DNA from: Saprospirales bacterium
Lineage (GTDB): Bacteria > Bacteroidota > Bacteroidia > Chitinophagales > Saprospiraceae
Direction: 5' to 3'
DNA length: 64,000 bases
Assembly: GCA_016703765.1 (NCBI GenBank)
Contig: JADJBL010000012.1
Location: 84,291-148,290, forward strand
Below are positions 28,717-37,371 of this stretch, in pieces. The position numbers and the translations under genes are program-made. The notes beneath the pieces are model-generated. The model was not told the origin of the DNA. It did not search any database and was given only the letters and a program-made list of their open reading frames with translations. Each line of letters begins with the position of its first letter. Positions within the stretch are counted from its first letter, which is position 1.

Positions 28717-28784
28717 GGGGGGAAAGATAGAAAAATAATAGTGCTTGGTGATCTCGGTCACTGACTCCGGCTTGCAAGCGCCCC

Positions 28785-28792
28785 TATCTTTG
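28785..28792 (+). promoter_or_regulatory. Putative -7 element (TATCTTTG)
   Basis: Matches TAnnTTTG exactly, 39 bp before the ATG at 28832. No convincing -33 TTTG at normal spacing. Confidence 0.35.
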
Positions 28793-28831
28793 ATTCATGT
28801 AATGACATGAATCACGAAAAAACCTAATGCA

Positions 28832-29053
28832 ATGAAAAAGAATATGGGTACAGTTGACCGGGTAGTCCGGATCGTTTTGGCGGCGCTTGTGGCCGTTCTT
28901 TATTTTAGCAACGTGATCCCGGGAACTCTGGGTATCGTTTTGATGGTGTTGGCTGGGGTATTTGTGCTGACCAGTTTGGTGGGTTATTGCCCGATTTACC
29001 ACTTGGTCGGCTGTAGCTCTTGTCCGCTGGGGGAAAGCAAAGCCAAAGGATAA
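28832..29053 (+). CDS. DUF2892 / YgaP-like two-helix membrane protein
   Basis: 73 residues. The opening MKKNMGTVDRVVRIVLAAL and closing VGYCPIYHLVG are typical of DUF2892: two short membrane helices and a conserved CP motif. In other bacteria this domain follows rhodaneses or stands alone. The function is unknown. It is complete and preceded by a -7-like element. Confidence 0.88.
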   Translation: MKKNMGTVDRVVRIVLAALVAVLYFSNVIPGTLGIVLMVLAGVFVLTSLVGYCPIYHLVGCSSCPLGESKAKG

Positions 29054-29096
29054 TACGAACTTCAACTGGCCTGAACTTGGCCTTAAAATTTATTAT

Positions 29097-29137
29097 TAAC
29101 CGTGAAGGCGCAAAGGGCGCGTTCGCGGTTATTTTTT
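29097..29137 (+). terminator. Terminator-like hairpin with CGCAAAGGGCGC motif
   Basis: TAACCGTGAA…TTCGCGGTTA stem (one mismatch) followed by ATTTTTTC, 44 bp after the DUF2892 stop. The loop holds GGCGCAAAGGGCGC, a motif shared with the hairpin at 33658. Confidence 0.65.
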
Positions 29138-29181
29138 CAATAAATGACCCTATCTTGTGGTTCGGCGCCAATTGAACTACC

Positions 29182-29712
29182 TTGAACAAACTCATCGTCC
29201 CGATCCTTTTGCTAAGCCTGTCGGCCCCGTTTGCCGGGGCCTATGTATGGCTGCAATGGGAAATCAGGGCCACCAAAAAAGAGGTAAAAAAGCAGATTCA
29301 AACGGGGCTCGCCGAAAAGGAACTCGTATTCCTCAAATTGCCCAAACCGGTCAGCGAGACCGAGCTCCGCTGGGAGCACGCCAGAGAGTTCGAATACCAG
29401 GGACGGATGTATGACATCGTGGAGGCCGAGATCCTTGGCGATACCTTTTACTGCCATTGTTTGCTGGATCACCGGGAAACAGAACTGAAGCGGCAACTGT
29501 CCAAATTGATGGGCGGGGCCATGGACCCCGATCCGCAGAAAAAAGAGCAACAAACCCGATTGTTCGAGTTCCAAAAAACCTTGTATCTGGGCGAAGATAA
29601 GACAGGGGATTTCCCGATAGCCCTATTCGAGCCTCGGGGCCTTCCTCAGTATTGCATTCTATATTCTTCCATTCCAGGCCATCCGGCCACGCCTCCCCCA
29701 GAGGCATCCTGA
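29182..29712 (+). CDS. Membrane-anchored hypothetical protein
   Basis: 176 residues from a TTG start, with an N-terminal hydrophobic segment (LIVPILLLSLSAPFAGAYVW) and a soluble beta/alpha body. A conserved-looking stretch (EFEYQGRMYDIVEAEILGDT, FYCHCLLDHRE) is of the kind seen in small proteins next to TonB-dependent receptors in Bacteroidota. It is 73 bp upstream of such a receptor, so is probably in its operon. Function unknown. Confidence 0.68.
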   Translation: MNKLIVPILLLSLSAPFAGAYVWLQWEIRATKKEVKKQIQTGLAEKELVFLKLPKPVSETELRWEHAREFEYQGRMYDIVEAEILGDTFYCHCLLDHRETELKRQLSKLMGGAMDPDPQKKEQQTRLFEFQKTLYLGEDKTGDFPIALFEPRGLPQYCILYSSIPGHPATPPPEAS

Positions 29713-29785
29713 TTCCATAGCGATTTTCTTTTCGACCTGCCTCCCCTGCGTTGGCGGGTTTTGATCATTTATTCAAAAAAATATC

Positions 29786-32188
29786 ATGAAACGAATATAC
29801 CTTTTGGGATTGTTTCTGGGGTTTTGCTTTTCCGGCTTTACCCAGATCATTACCATTCAGGACGCGGACACCGGCCAGCCCATTGAAATGGCCACTATCT
29901 CAAGCGAAGCGCTTTCGGTCTATGCCACCACCGATGCAAGTGGGCAGGCAGATATTTCCGCTTTTAAAGGCGCAGTATCCATCGAGATCCGGATGCTTGG
30001 GTACGATACCAAGACTTTGAGTTTCGAGGAGTTGAAAGCCGACAAGTTTTCGGTCGTCCTTTTCCCCGGTTTGTCTTTGAGCCAAGTGGTGGTTTCGGCC
30101 AACCGCTGGAGCCAGGCTTCCGGGGAGGTGCCCTCCCGGATCACGACCCTCTCCGCAAAAGAGGTCGCGCTTCAAAACCCGCAAACCGCAGCCGATCTGT
30201 TGGGTGCTTCGGGGGAAGTTTTTATTCAGAAAAGCCAACAAGGCGGAGGTAGCCCGATGATCAGGGGCTTTTCGACCAACAGGTTGTTGTATGTCGTCGA
30301 CGGGGTGAGGATGAATACGGCCATTTTCCGGAGCGGCAACCTCCAAAACGTCATTTCCCTCGACCCCTTTGCCACGGAAAGAACGGAGATCCTTTTCGGG
30401 CCGGGTTCGGTCATCTACGGCAGTGATGCCATCGGGGGAGTGATGAGCTTTCAAATCCTGACCCCGGCCCTTTCTCATACCGGGAAAACGCTCATCGGAG
30501 GCAAGGGCGTGGCCCGGTACTCCTCGGCCAATGAGGAAAAGACAGTCCATTTCGACGTCCATGTCGGTGGGAAAAAATGGGCCTCTGTGACTAGCCTGAG
30601 CGCTCATGATTTCGGGGACTTGCGCATGGGAAGCCATGGGCCGGAGGAATATTTGCGTCCCTTTTACGTGCAGCGACATGACAGCACGGACGTCGTGATC
30701 GTCAATGACGATCCACTGGTACAGCGCCCTTCGGGCTATTCGCAACTCAACATGATGCAGAAGCTGCGCTTTAAACCCAATGAAAAGTGGGATTTCCAGT
30801 ATGGGTTCCATTTTTCAGAAACCTCGAAGTATGCCCGCTACGACCGCCATATCCGTTACCGGAAAGGGCTTCCAAGGTATGGGGAATGGGATTACGGCCC
30901 ACAGAAATGGATGATGAACAACCTGAGCGCCACGCATTCCGGGAAAAACGCGCTGTACGACCAAATGACCCTGCGCCTGGCCCATCAATTTTTCGAAGAA
31001 AGCCGCATCGACCGGAATATCGGCGATACAGAGCGCCATATCCGCGTGGAGGAGGTGGATGCCGTTTCAGCCAACCTCGATTTCCACAAGTCCATCGGCT
31101 TGGACCATGATTTTTTCTACGGATTGGAAGCCGTGCAAAACGAGGTGACGTCCACCGGTACGGACGAAGATATTTCCAAGGGCGTTTCCGTACGTGGTCC
31201 GGCGCGCTACCCGCAGGCGACCTGGGCTTCCTACGCGGCCTACCTGAATTATCAGCACTCCTTTTCCGAAAAACTCCTGGTCCAGGCGGGGGCAAGGTAT
31301 AACCGGTTTCTCCTGGACGCCGTTTTCGATACCGAGTTTTACCCCTTTCCCTACACCTCCTCCGAAATGAACGACGGGGCCCTGACCGGCAGCCTGGGGA
31401 TGGTTTTCCGGCCCAGCGAAAAATGGGTGCTCAGCCTCAACGCCTCCACCGGCTTCCGGGCCCCGAACGTGGACGATTCGGGGAAAGTGTTCGACTCGGA
31501 GCCCGGTTCGGTGATCGTACCCAATCCGGATCTGGAAGCCGAATACGCCTACAACGGCGAGCTGGGGATTGCCAAAATATTCGGAAGGTCTGTGCAGTTC
31601 GACCTTGCCGCCTATTACACCGTGTTGCAGAACGCCCTGGTCAGAAGGGATTTCACCCTCAACGGCCAGGACAGCATCCTCTACGACGGCACGCTCAGCC
31701 AGGTGCAGGCGATCCAGAATGCAGCCGTAGCTACCGTGTACGGCCTGCAGGCCGGACTGGAGTTGAAACTGCCTGCCGGCTTCGGGTTTATCACCGACTT
31801 CAACTATCAGGTAGGGGAGGAGGAACTGGACGACGGCACGACGAGTCCTTCGCGCCATGCGCCGCCCTGGTTCGGCGTTTCGCGCCTGACCTACTCGACA
31901 GGCAAGCTGAATATGCAGTTTTACGCCATGTACAGCGGAGAGCGGAAGTTTGAAGACCTGCCGCAGGAGGAGCAAGGTAAAACCGAGCTCTACGCCATCG
32001 ACCCCGAAGGAAAGCCTTACTCGCCGGGCTGGTACACGCTGAATTTCAAGGCGATGTATCAGTTTGCTTCGCACTTTTCTTTAAGTGCGGGCATGGAGAA
32101 TCTCACGGACCAGCGGTACAGGCCATACAGCTCCGGGATGGCGGGAGCGGGGAGAAATTTGGTGATTTCGGTTTCGGCTTTGTTTTAG
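29786..32188 (+). CDS. TonB-dependent outer-membrane receptor, heme/siderophore-like
   Basis: 800 residues with signal peptide (FCFSGFTQ). A carboxypeptidase-regulatory-like domain covers ~20-85, and the plug domain ~95-220 has the conserved MIRGFSTNRLLYVVDGVRMN and FGPGSVIYGSDAIGGVMSFQ. A 22-strand-type barrel ends in NLTDQRYRPYSSGMAGAGR and a final Phe. The plug resembles hemoglobin/heme receptor types, but the substrate is inferred only. It depends on TonB-ExbBD (not in this window). A GC-rich hairpin follows at 32211. Confidence 0.88.
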   Translation: MKRIYLLGLFLGFCFSGFTQIITIQDADTGQPIEMATISSEALSVYATTDASGQADISAFKGAVSIEIRMLGYDTKTLSFEELKADKFSVVLFPGLSLSQVVVSANRWSQASGEVPSRITTLSAKEVALQNPQTAADLLGASGEVFIQKSQQGGGSPMIRGFSTNRLLYVVDGVRMNTAIFRSGNLQNVISLDPFATERTEILFGPGSVIYGSDAIGGVMSFQILTPALSHTGKTLIGGKGVARYSSANEEKTVHFDVHVGGKKWASVTSLSAHDFGDLRMGSHGPEEYLRPFYVQRHDSTDVVIVNDDPLVQRPSGYSQLNMMQKLRFKPNEKWDFQYGFHFSETSKYARYDRHIRYRKGLPRYGEWDYGPQKWMMNNLSATHSGKNALYDQMTLRLAHQFFEESRIDRNIGDTERHIRVEEVDAVSANLDFHKSIGLDHDFFYGLEAVQNEVTSTGTDEDISKGVSVRGPARYPQATWASYAAYLNYQHSFSEKLLVQAGARYNRFLLDAVFDTEFYPFPYTSSEMNDGALTGSLGMVFRPSEKWVLSLNASTGFRAPNVDDSGKVFDSEPGSVIVPNPDLEAEYAYNGELGIAKIFGRSVQFDLAAYYTVLQNALVRRDFTLNGQDSILYDGTLSQVQAIQNAAVATVYGLQAGLELKLPAGFGFITDFNYQVGEEELDDGTTSPSRHAPPWFGVSRLTYSTGKLNMQFYAMYSGERKFEDLPQEEQGKTELYAIDPEGKPYSPGWYTLNFKAMYQFASHFSLSAGMENLTDQRYRPYSSGMAGAGRNLVISVSALF

Positions 32189-32210
32189 GCGCTGATAAAC
32201 ATCAACGCCA

Positions 32211-32253
32211 TCCCGCCCTGCTGCATGACGAAAATCATGTCGGCAGGGCGGGA
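32211..32253 (+). terminator. GC-rich hairpin after the TonB-dependent receptor gene
   Basis: TCCCGCCCTGC (32211-32221) pairs with GCAGGGCGGGA (32243-32253), with a second inner pairing (TGCATGA/TCATGTC). No long U-run follows, so it may be a weak terminator or processing site between the receptor and the COG2403 gene. Confidence 0.6.
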
Positions 32254-32291
32254 CATTCTTTACTTTGGACCTCGTACCAAAATTTGTTTTT

Positions 32292-33647
32292 ATGAACCGG
32301 AAACGCATCTTGATCATCGGCGCCGCAGGGCGCGACTTCCATAACTTCAATACGTATTACAGGGATAAAGAAGATTGCGAAGTCGTAGCCTTTACGGCCG
32401 CGCAAATTCCCAATATCCTCGGCAGGAGCTATCCGGCCTCCCTCGCAGGTAAACTCTACCCCAAAGGCATACCGATCTTCGATGAAAAGGAACTGGACCG
32501 CCTCATCCGCGATCTGAAGGTCGATGAATGCGTGTTCTCCTACAGCGACGTATCCTACGAAACGGTCATGCACAAAAGCGCACAGGTCAACGCCGCGGGC
32601 GCCAACTTTGTGCTGCTGGGCACGAAAGGCACGGCCCTTAAAAGCACCAAGCCGCTCATCAGCGTAGTGGCAACCCGCACCGGTTGCGGCAAGAGCCAAA
32701 CTTCCCGCAAGATCATCGAGATCCTCATCGACCTCGGATTCAAGGTCGTGGCCATCCGGCACCCGATGCCCTACGGCGATCTGGCAGCCCAAAAAGTGCA
32801 GCGTTTTGCCAAACTGGAAGACCTCAAAAAACACGATTGCACCATCGAGGAAATGGAAGAATACGAACCACATATCGTCAGGGGCAACGTGATCTATGCC
32901 GGAGTGGACTACGAAGCCATCCTCCGCGCCGCCGAAAACGATCCCGACGGCTGCGATATCATCGTGTGGGACGGGGGGAATAACGACTTCTCCTTCTACG
33001 AATCCGACCTGTACATCACGGTCACCGACCCGCACCGGGCTGGTCACGGGATGCAGTACTACCCCAGCGAAGTGAACCTCCGCATGTCCGACGCGGTGAT
33101 CATCAACAAGATCGACAGCGCGCATCCGGAAGATATCGACACGATCCGCAAAACGGTGGAGACGCTCGTTCCCCGCGCCATCGTGATCGACGCCGCCTCG
33201 CCCATCCGGGTGGCCGACCCCTCGCTCATCCGCGGCAAGCGGGTATTGGTGGTCGAAGACGGCCCCACGCTCACGCACGGAGGCATGAAGATCGGTGCGG
33301 GCACCCTGGCCGCAACCAAATTCGGCGCATCCGAAATGGTGGACCCCAGACCCTTCCTGGTAGGCCAATTGAAAGATACCTTCCGAATCTATCCGAATAT
33401 CGGCGCCCTGCTGCCCGCCATGGGCTATGGGGCCGAGCAATTGCACGACCTGGAAGCTACGATCAATAATTGCGATTGCGACACCGTGGTGATCGGCACC
33501 CCGATCGACCTCAGCCGGGTGGTCCGGATCAAAAAACCGAGCACCCGCGTGTTTTACGACCTGCAATCGATCGGCAGCCCGAGCCTGGAGGATGTGGTCG
33601 AGAAATTTCTGGTAAAGAAAAATTTACTGGTGAAGGAAATGGCTTGA
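32292..33647 (+). CDS. COG2403 P-loop protein, cyclic 2,3-diphosphoglycerate synthetase-like
   Basis: 451 residues; ATG 32292 was chosen because it directly precedes RILIIGAAGRDFHNFNTYY, the normal start of the family. A Rossmann-like N-terminal part is followed by a P-loop (VVATRTGCGKSQTSRKI) and WDGGNNDFSFYESDL with VTDPHRAGHG. The C-terminus carries a DLQSIGSPSLEDV motif. In methanogen archaea the relative makes cyclic 2,3-diphosphoglycerate; in bacteria the role of COG2403 proteins is not settled. It is cytosolic, intact, monocistronic, and ends at a bidirectional terminator. Confidence 0.8.
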   Translation: MNRKRILIIGAAGRDFHNFNTYYRDKEDCEVVAFTAAQIPNILGRSYPASLAGKLYPKGIPIFDEKELDRLIRDLKVDECVFSYSDVSYETVMHKSAQVNAAGANFVLLGTKGTALKSTKPLISVVATRTGCGKSQTSRKIIEILIDLGFKVVAIRHPMPYGDLAAQKVQRFAKLEDLKKHDCTIEEMEEYEPHIVRGNVIYAGVDYEAILRAAENDPDGCDIIVWDGGNNDFSFYESDLYITVTDPHRAGHGMQYYPSEVNLRMSDAVIINKIDSAHPEDIDTIRKTVETLVPRAIVIDAASPIRVADPSLIRGKRVLVVEDGPTLTHGGMKIGAGTLAATKFGASEMVDPRPFLVGQLKDTFRIYPNIGALLPAMGYGAEQLHDLEATINNCDCDTVVIGTPIDLSRVVRIKKPSTRVFYDLQSIGSPSLEDVVEKFLVKKNLLVKEMA

Positions 33648-33657
33648 TGAAAAATTG

Positions 33658-33720
33658 AACCGCAAAGGCGCGAAGGACGCTAAGACGATAACTCTTAGCG
33701 TCCTTTGCGCCTTTGCGGTT
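33658..33720. terminator. Bidirectional terminator between convergent genes
   Basis: A 28-bp stem (33658-33685 with 33693-33720, one mismatch) and 7-nt loop, ending GCGGTTTT on the plus strand and immediately next to the stop of the minus-strand lipoprotein gene. The arms contain CGCAAAGGCGCGAAGGACGC, a repeat motif widespread in bacterial intergenic regions. Confidence 0.85.
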
Positions 33721-33724
33721 TTCC

Positions 33725-34248
33725 CTAATTTTCTCTGTGGAGAACCTCCACCTCCCAAAGGCTTCCGGCTCTTAGCATGCGCTTGAATTCCTTTCGGGTA
33801 GGGTTGATAACCAGCAGCTCCGAGCCCTTCCGGACGATGGGGGTATAAGCCGACAATTGGCTCTCCGCCTCGTCTTTTCCCAGATTAAAACTGTACAGAT
33901 ACAACTTGCTCTCGTTGTATTTGAAGGGATGAGCCACCCAGCAGGCGTTTTTGGAATCGTACCAGTTGACGATGTAAAACTTCTTGTATTTTCTCAACAA
34001 GAGGGTATCGGACAGGCTGATCTCCCCTTCCCCCAAAAGCTCCTCGTCTTCGAAAATGACGGAGTGCAGGCGGACCTCCACGTCGGCCTTTTTGTCGCCA
34101 GGTTCCTGGCTATATTTTCCGATTAGCGAAGAAGGAAATTCTTTCAGGTTTTGCCTCCCGTAGGTTGCGGCTGCTGGTATCCGATCGTAAGGCAGGAAGA
34201 AAGGGAGAACAGGGGCAGGAAGAGCAACAGGATTCGAATGTGTGGCAT
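33725..34248 (-). CDS. Small lipoprotein of unknown function (one frameshift)
   Basis: ATG 34248 opens a clear lipoprotein signal (LLLFLPLFSLSSC), but that frame stops after 35 codons. The rest (KEFPSSLIGKYSQEPGDKKA, then DVEVRLHSVIFEDEELLGEG) continues in another frame from ~34145 to 33725. Merged, it is a ~173-residue lipoprotein with a beta-rich C-terminal body (LLRKYKKFYIVNWY, KLYLYSFNL). A GTG at 34081 would give only the cytosolic body, which is less likely. It is divergent from the ECF sigma gene across ~60 bp. Confidence 0.6.
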
Positions 34249-34310
34249 GGCAGGGGATTGTTATTGGTGGAATATTAAAGCGAATTTGGCCTGCGCATTA
34301 TTTTATCTTC

Positions 34311-34924
34311 ATGCAACCATTTTTGCGCAAGGGTCACCAAGGTAAGAAAGAGGTCGATAAACCGAAAAAACGAGAGACGAATTTGCAAGATTTGAACGAA
34401 ATCCTCGAAGCCTGCAAGCGGGGGGAACGGCTTGCTCAAAGGCAATTGTACGAAAAATACAAGGGCAGGATGTTTGCCGTATGCCTGCGCTACGCCGACA
34501 AGCGGGAGGACGCCGAAGACATGCTTCAGGAGGGATTTATACAGGTGTTTAAAGACCTCAGCCAATTCAAAATGCTGGGGAGTTTCGAAGGCTGGATGCG
34601 GAAAGTAGTGGTAAATGTAGCCCTTCAGTACATCCGGCAGAAGCGCAACCCCAGACCTCCACTTTTGAACATTGGGATGACCTGGATTATGCAGAAGAAC
34701 TGGACGAGAACCTGTTTTCCGAAGATATGATCAAAATCGCCCTCTACTACATCCAGAAAATGCCGACCGGTTTCCGGACCGTGCTCAACCTGTATGTGCT
34801 GGAGGGCTATTCGCACGAGCAAATTGGGCAAATGTTGGGGATTTCGGTGGGCACCTCCAAATCCCAACTGAGCCGCGCAAAAGTCTATTTGAAAAATATG
34901 CTGGACAAGAGCCTTGCCAGCTGA
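34311..34924 (+). CDS. ECF-type RNA polymerase sigma factor (one frameshift)
   Basis: Region 2 is clear: ACKRGERLAQRQLYEKYKGR, FAVCLRYADKREDAEDMLQE and GFIQVFKDLSQFKMLGSFEG with a WMRKVVVN end. The frame breaks near 34650 in 'aaccccagacc'. The next frame gives TSTFEHWDDLDYAEELDEN and region 4 (MPTGFRTVLNLYVLEGYSHE, QIGQMLGISVGTSKSQLSRA). One extra C would restore a ~205-residue protein of normal ECF size. It lies 11 bp upstream of a gene with an anti-sigma-like N-terminus, as expected for a sigma/anti-sigma pair. Confidence 0.85.
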
Positions 34925-34935
34925 ATTCAACAACT

Positions 34936-36310
34936 ATGGAGAAAAATCTACCGAACGATAACCTGGAAAAATTCCTTCAAAAAGCCCTCGAACATTACGA
35001 GGAAAATCCCTCCGCAGGACTTTGGGGGAAAATTGAAGCGGAGCTTCCCGTTGTAGCCCCCTTAGCCCCTGTGGCCGCTGCCGGGGCTTTTGTGCTTTTT
35101 AAAAAATGGGCCCTTGGCGTTGCAGCCGCCCTGCTGATCGGTTTTAGCGTTTTTAATTTTTTCCATGCTCAAAAACAACTCGATAAACTGGCCGAAGAAC
35201 TGGACTGCACCCGCTCGGAACTTCAGGAGTGGAAGGATTATGCGGCAAACAAGCCCCTTCCGCAGGAAGTGATTCCAATGGAAATCCTGCCGCCCAACCG
35301 CCAACATTCACCGCTTTTTGAAAAGCCGGAAAAAAATTCCGCCATCGTCTGGGAACAATTGGATGCCCCGGCCCTTGAAGCTTTGACGGCAGCGGAAGCT
35401 CCGGAAAGTATCCAGGCCTTCGAAGGTCTCGCAAGGCCTCTCAATTTTCTCGAAGGCAAAGCCCCGCAGTTTTCCCTAAAATACCCCGCTATTAAGCCTT
35501 TGAAAAATACGACCAAATGGTCGGTAGGGGTTCTGGCCGGTTTAGCACAAACCACCTTTTCCAAACCATCGCCTCCCAAGCCGGGACCCGGTCACCACGA
35601 GCCCGTGCGCACCTTCGACAGCGGGGCCGCTACCAAAACGGTAACTACAATTGCTGGAATTGGCCTGAGCTACGAATTGGGCAAAAACTGGAGCCTGGAG
35701 AGTGGCCTGCAATACCGTCGCTTCGATTCCGAAACCACCCATCGCCCGAACCTGAAATTCGGCGACCGGCATGGGCACCATCGGAGGGCCGCATCCCCAA
35801 GACGAACACGACTTCGAATACTACCTCAACACGCCCTCCGGCACGGTATATGTCTCCCTGAGCGCCGACCAGGCAGACCCCCAGGAAAATATTCCCAACC
35901 AGGAGGAGTTGAAGGTCGAGATCAGCACCAAAGACCGCTTCGAATACCTGAGCATCCCCCTGACGCTGGGGTATCAGCTGGGCCGCGGCCGTCTGACGGG
36001 CCAGCTGAGGGCCGGGTTGATGGCCAATATCGGGCTGGCAAAAGAATTCACGGTGAACGACGTGTGCTTTGAAAATAACAAATTCAAACCCCATGGAGGG
36101 AAAGGAGTGGAAGTGGAAGCCCCGGCGTTTAACACGCTTTCTTTCGACTACGTCCTCGGCGCCGGCGCGGCCTACGACCTGAGTCCTTCCTGGCAGATCA
36201 GCCTGATGCCCTCGCTGACCGGATCCCTCACTAAAAAATTCGATGCCCTGTTTAAGGATCCCTCTGATTACTCCCTTGGGGTAAGTATGGGTTTGAGTTA
36301 TAGGTTTTAA
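34936..36310 (+). CDS. Anti-sigma-like membrane protein with C-terminal beta-barrel-like region (one frameshift)
   Basis: The N-terminal ~50 residues (LEKFLQKALEHYEENPSAGL) look like the cytosolic part of an anti-sigma protein. A transmembrane helix follows (WALGVAAALLIGFSVFNFF, ~58-76), then a heptad-like stretch and a Pro/Ala-rich linker. From ~200, beta-rich segments resemble the PorT-type outer-membrane barrel (WSVGVLAGLAQTTF, WSLESGLQYRRF). The frame breaks at ~35765; the next frame continues as EHDFEYYLNTPSGTVYVSLS and ends GVSMGLSYRF. Merged length ~458. It is immediately downstream of the sigma factor. The mix of inner-membrane anchor and barrel-like end is odd. Confidence 0.68.
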
Positions 36311-36413
36311 AAAATCTCATAAAAAATGCAACCCTGGCCCTACCCATACCACCTACAAAGTAGAAAGCTAGCTTATCCCCGTACTGTTTAATCATCTTTA
36401 AAATCACCGACTA

Positions 36414-37286
36414 ATGAAGCGAATTCTTTTCGGCTTGCTACTGGCAAGCTCTGTGACCGTATTCTTCGCCTGTGAGCAGGAAAGCCTGAACCTGCAAAAC
36501 GACGAGCTCATCCAGCAGATCTCGGCTTCGGCTGATAAAACGGAGATCAGTCCCGATGCTTTACCTGCCGGGATCAGGACTTATGTCAATACCAATTATG
36601 CTCCCCTCGCAGTGGAAAGCGCTGTGCGGGCCCGTAACCTGGGCTACGAAGTGGTGCTCGAAAACAACCTCTTCCTGTATTTCAACGACGAGCAGAATTG
36701 CCTCGGCGGCGGCGGACCGGGCGGACCCGGCGGACCGGGCGGTCCTCACCCGCACCATGGCGGCTGTATGAAAGGCGATACTATCGATTTGGCAACGCTC
36801 CCCACCGCTATTGTCGACTATGTCGCTGTCAATTATCCGGATGCCACGATTACCCTGGCTGTGCTGAAATTGTCCGGAAAATACGGCGTGGAGCTCTCCG
36901 ATGGCACCAACATGATCTTCGACGCTGAGGGCGTATTCATCACCCTTTGCGGCGGTGGCTGCCCGGGCGGACCTCCTCCTCCTCATGGCGGCTGCCTGGC
37001 AGGCGATACCCTCACGACCGGCGACCTGCCTCAGGCTGCAACGGACTACATCGCAGCGAATTATCCCGACCTGAGCATCCAAATGGTGGTGGTCAAACCG
37101 ATCGGCGTTTTTGCGGTGGAACTATCTGACGGCGTGGTGCTGCTGTTCAATCCCGAGGGCGTTTTCCTCCACATCTGTGGCCTTCACCCCGGCGGACCCG
37201 GGGGGCCCGGTGGACACGGTGGTCCTGGTGGTCATGGCGGACCCGGCGGACCGGGTGGTCCTGGCGGCGGTCCTCACGGCAATTGA
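36414..37286 (+). CDS. PepSY-like lipoprotein with three repeats and Gly-Gly-Pro linkers
   Basis: 290 residues, lipoprotein signal (LLLASSVTVFFAC). Three related modules begin with LPAGIRTYVNTNYAP (~50), LPTAIVDYVAVNYPDA (~130) and LPQAATDYIAANYPDLS (~205), each followed by two strands (YGVELSDGTNMIF, FAVELSDGVVLLF). This is the layout of the PepSY-like 'beta-lactamase-inhibitor-like' domain of Bacteroidota lipoproteins. They are joined by GGP/His-rich linkers (~98-117 and ~180) and a GGPGGHGG tail. It follows the sigma/anti-sigma pair. A binding or inhibitory role at the envelope is plausible, unproven. Confidence 0.75.
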   Translation: MKRILFGLLLASSVTVFFACEQESLNLQNDELIQQISASADKTEISPDALPAGIRTYVNTNYAPLAVESAVRARNLGYEVVLENNLFLYFNDEQNCLGGGGPGGPGGPGGPHPHHGGCMKGDTIDLATLPTAIVDYVAVNYPDATITLAVLKLSGKYGVELSDGTNMIFDAEGVFITLCGGGCPGGPPPPHGGCLAGDTLTTGDLPQAATDYIAANYPDLSIQMVVVKPIGVFAVELSDGVVLLFNPEGVFLHICGLHPGGPGGPGGHGGPGGHGGPGGPGGPGGGPHGN

Positions 37287-37321
37287 GATAATCACCTGAC
37301 GTTTTATTTTTTCGAGAGTTT

Positions 37322-37366
37322 GGGCGCCTCTCCTGTTTACCGGATCGGTAAAACGGAGGGGCGCCC
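37322..37366. terminator. Bidirectional terminator
   Basis: GGGCGCCTCTCC…TTTACCG / CGGTAAA…GGAGGGGCGCCC, a ~21-bp imperfect stem with GAT loop between the convergent PepSY-like and POT genes. Only 'ttgtttt' follows on the plus side. Confidence 0.8.
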
Positions 37367-37371
37367 TTGTT

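Noticed and set aside
36700..37270. Repetitive ggcggacccgg DNA as a separate repeat element
   Set aside because: It is explained by the Gly-Gly-Pro linkers of the PepSY-like lipoprotein, in frame throughout.
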